Below, piece by piece: positions 40,202-40,696 of a stretch of 40,696 bases of DNA. The notes under the pieces were generated by a model. The model did no database searches. It was not told the origin of the DNA and saw only the letters and a list, made by a program, of their open reading frames with translations. The translations under genes and the position numbers were made by a program. Numbering within the stretch: position 1 is the stretch's first letter; every line of letters starts with the position of its first letter. Source of the DNA: an uncultured Prevotella sp. (GTDB lineage Bacteria; Bacteroidota; Bacteroidia; Bacteroidales; Bacteroidaceae); the NCBI GenBank assembly GCA_946404405.1, contig CAMJDL010000029.1, positions 1 through 40,696 on the forward strand, written 5' to 3'.

Positions 40202-40696
40202 CTATTTCACACCTTCTGATATGCGTTGCGGATAGCGTGCCTTGATGGCATCACGCTCTGCATCAGAACACTGGGCAAACGAGTGACCATATTGTTTTCG
40301 TGCCATCTTTTCACGCAGTTCCCGATAAGCCTTCACAATGGCATTCTGCATCTCGAAATAGGCGTTATAACTGGTAGTACGGGCTGTCTCAACAGCAATT
40401 ACATGCTGGTCTGTCTGTCGTGAAGCCACAAACGACTCTACCTCATGTTGCAGTTCCTCGTGTGTCACCACCTTATCATCACAATAAAGCACATCGTTGG
40501 CATCAATCTTCACTTCAAGCACATTGCTGCGATTGATGTCACGCTGTTCCTGTTGCTGTTCGTCAAGGGGTGCCAACTTACGTCCCAGTCCTTTGTCAGT
40601 ATCCATTGACGAAGTAACCAGGAAGAACACCAGCAACATAAACGAGATGTCGGCAGTCGACGTGGTGTTGAGTTCAGGAACGTCCCTATGCTTCCA
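40202..40696 (-). CDS. exbD: ExbD-type biopolymer transport protein, 5' end cut by window
   Basis: The reading frame stays open to the end of the window, continuing before the internal Met at 40639 as VPELNTTSTADISFMLLVFFLVTSSMDTDKG. This is the conserved ExbD start region and membrane helix (Asp in ADISFMLLVFF), so the true start lies outside. The periplasmic part carries VLEVKIDANDVLYCDD and a long charged helix. The pair of divergent ExbD proteins, as in many Bacteroidetes, would share one ExbB and energise TonB-dependent transporters. Confidence 0.9.
   Translation of the reverse strand, partial: WKHRDVPELNTTSTADISFMLLVFFLVTSSMDTDKGLGRKLAPLDEQQQEQRDINRSNVLEVKIDANDVLYCDDKVVTHEELQHEVESFVASRQTDQHVIAVETARTTSYNAYFEMQNAIVKAYRELREKMARKQYGHSFAQCSDAERDAIKARYPQRISEGVK

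Overview
The window looks like chromosome of a Bacteroidales bacterium, most likely Prevotella or a close relative. Evidence: many upstream regions carry the Bacteroidetes promoter pair (TTTG, about 20 nt, TAnnTTTG) and almost no Shine-Dalgarno sites; MurF and alanine racemase are fused; there is an Fkp-type fucokinase/GDP-fucose pyrophosphorylase; three giant surface proteins end in type IX secretion (T9SS)-like tails; and there are BspA-type leucine-rich repeats, a GIN-domain lipoprotein and a PorE-like OmpA lipoprotein. No rRNA, tRNA, CRISPR array or insertion sequence was seen.

Layout. 1-15.1 kb is an accessory, surface-protein region on the minus strand: a small carbohydrate-binding-like protein, a 1535-aa protein with six ~85-aa repeats, an Abi_2/AbiF-like HEPN protein behind a structured leader, a 1274-aa GLUG/MBG protein, and a 1128-aa LRR protein flanked by two related small membrane proteins. 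15.6-16.9 kb holds a second structured RNA candidate, a lone PD-(D/E)xK CdiA-like nuclease gene, and a convergent small RNA candidate sharing its terminator. 17.0-22.2 kb is a sugar-acid block: a secreted esterase faces an operon of a GatC-like permease, KduI with an apparent signal peptide, and an ExuT-like transporter. 22.3-29.9 kb holds fkp, a GSCFA protein and murF-alr on the minus strand, with fucP diverging from fkp. 29.9-37.1 kb has a YfhO-family protein, porE, and a five-gene minus-strand cluster (GIN lipoprotein, membrane protein, PspC, ECF sigma factor, DUF5056-like protein). 37.2-39.7 kb is rsmF-like, thyA and folA. 39.7-40.7 kb is two exbD genes, the second cut by the window edge.

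How the genes work together. FucP imports fucose and Fkp converts it to GDP-fucose for surface glycans. KduI and the ExuT-like carrier fit catabolism of unsaturated uronates from pectin-like or glycosaminoglycan polymers. The large surface proteins are plausible T9SS clients, and the PorE-like lipoprotein is a plausible part of that machine.

The most unusual signal is a set of short repeats that explain neither gene nor ordinary spacer. (1) A composite palindromic element with two hairpins (stem-TCC-stem and stem-GG-TTTT-CC-stem on the gene strand) is inserted in frame several times in murF-alr, the GSCFA gene and fkp, always translated in the same frame as an Ala/Pro/Gly-rich loop, and copies keep their palindrome through compensatory changes. 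(2) Arrays of degenerate octamers (TTTCGATA-like) sit just upstream of start codons in operons. (3) Arrays of five degenerate heptamers occur in spacers and inside coding genes (porE, the sigma factor, the DUF5056 gene) and run into the folA start codon. Other hairpin repeats occur at 6.5-6.9 kb and inside the rsmF-like gene. All similarity statements were made by eye.
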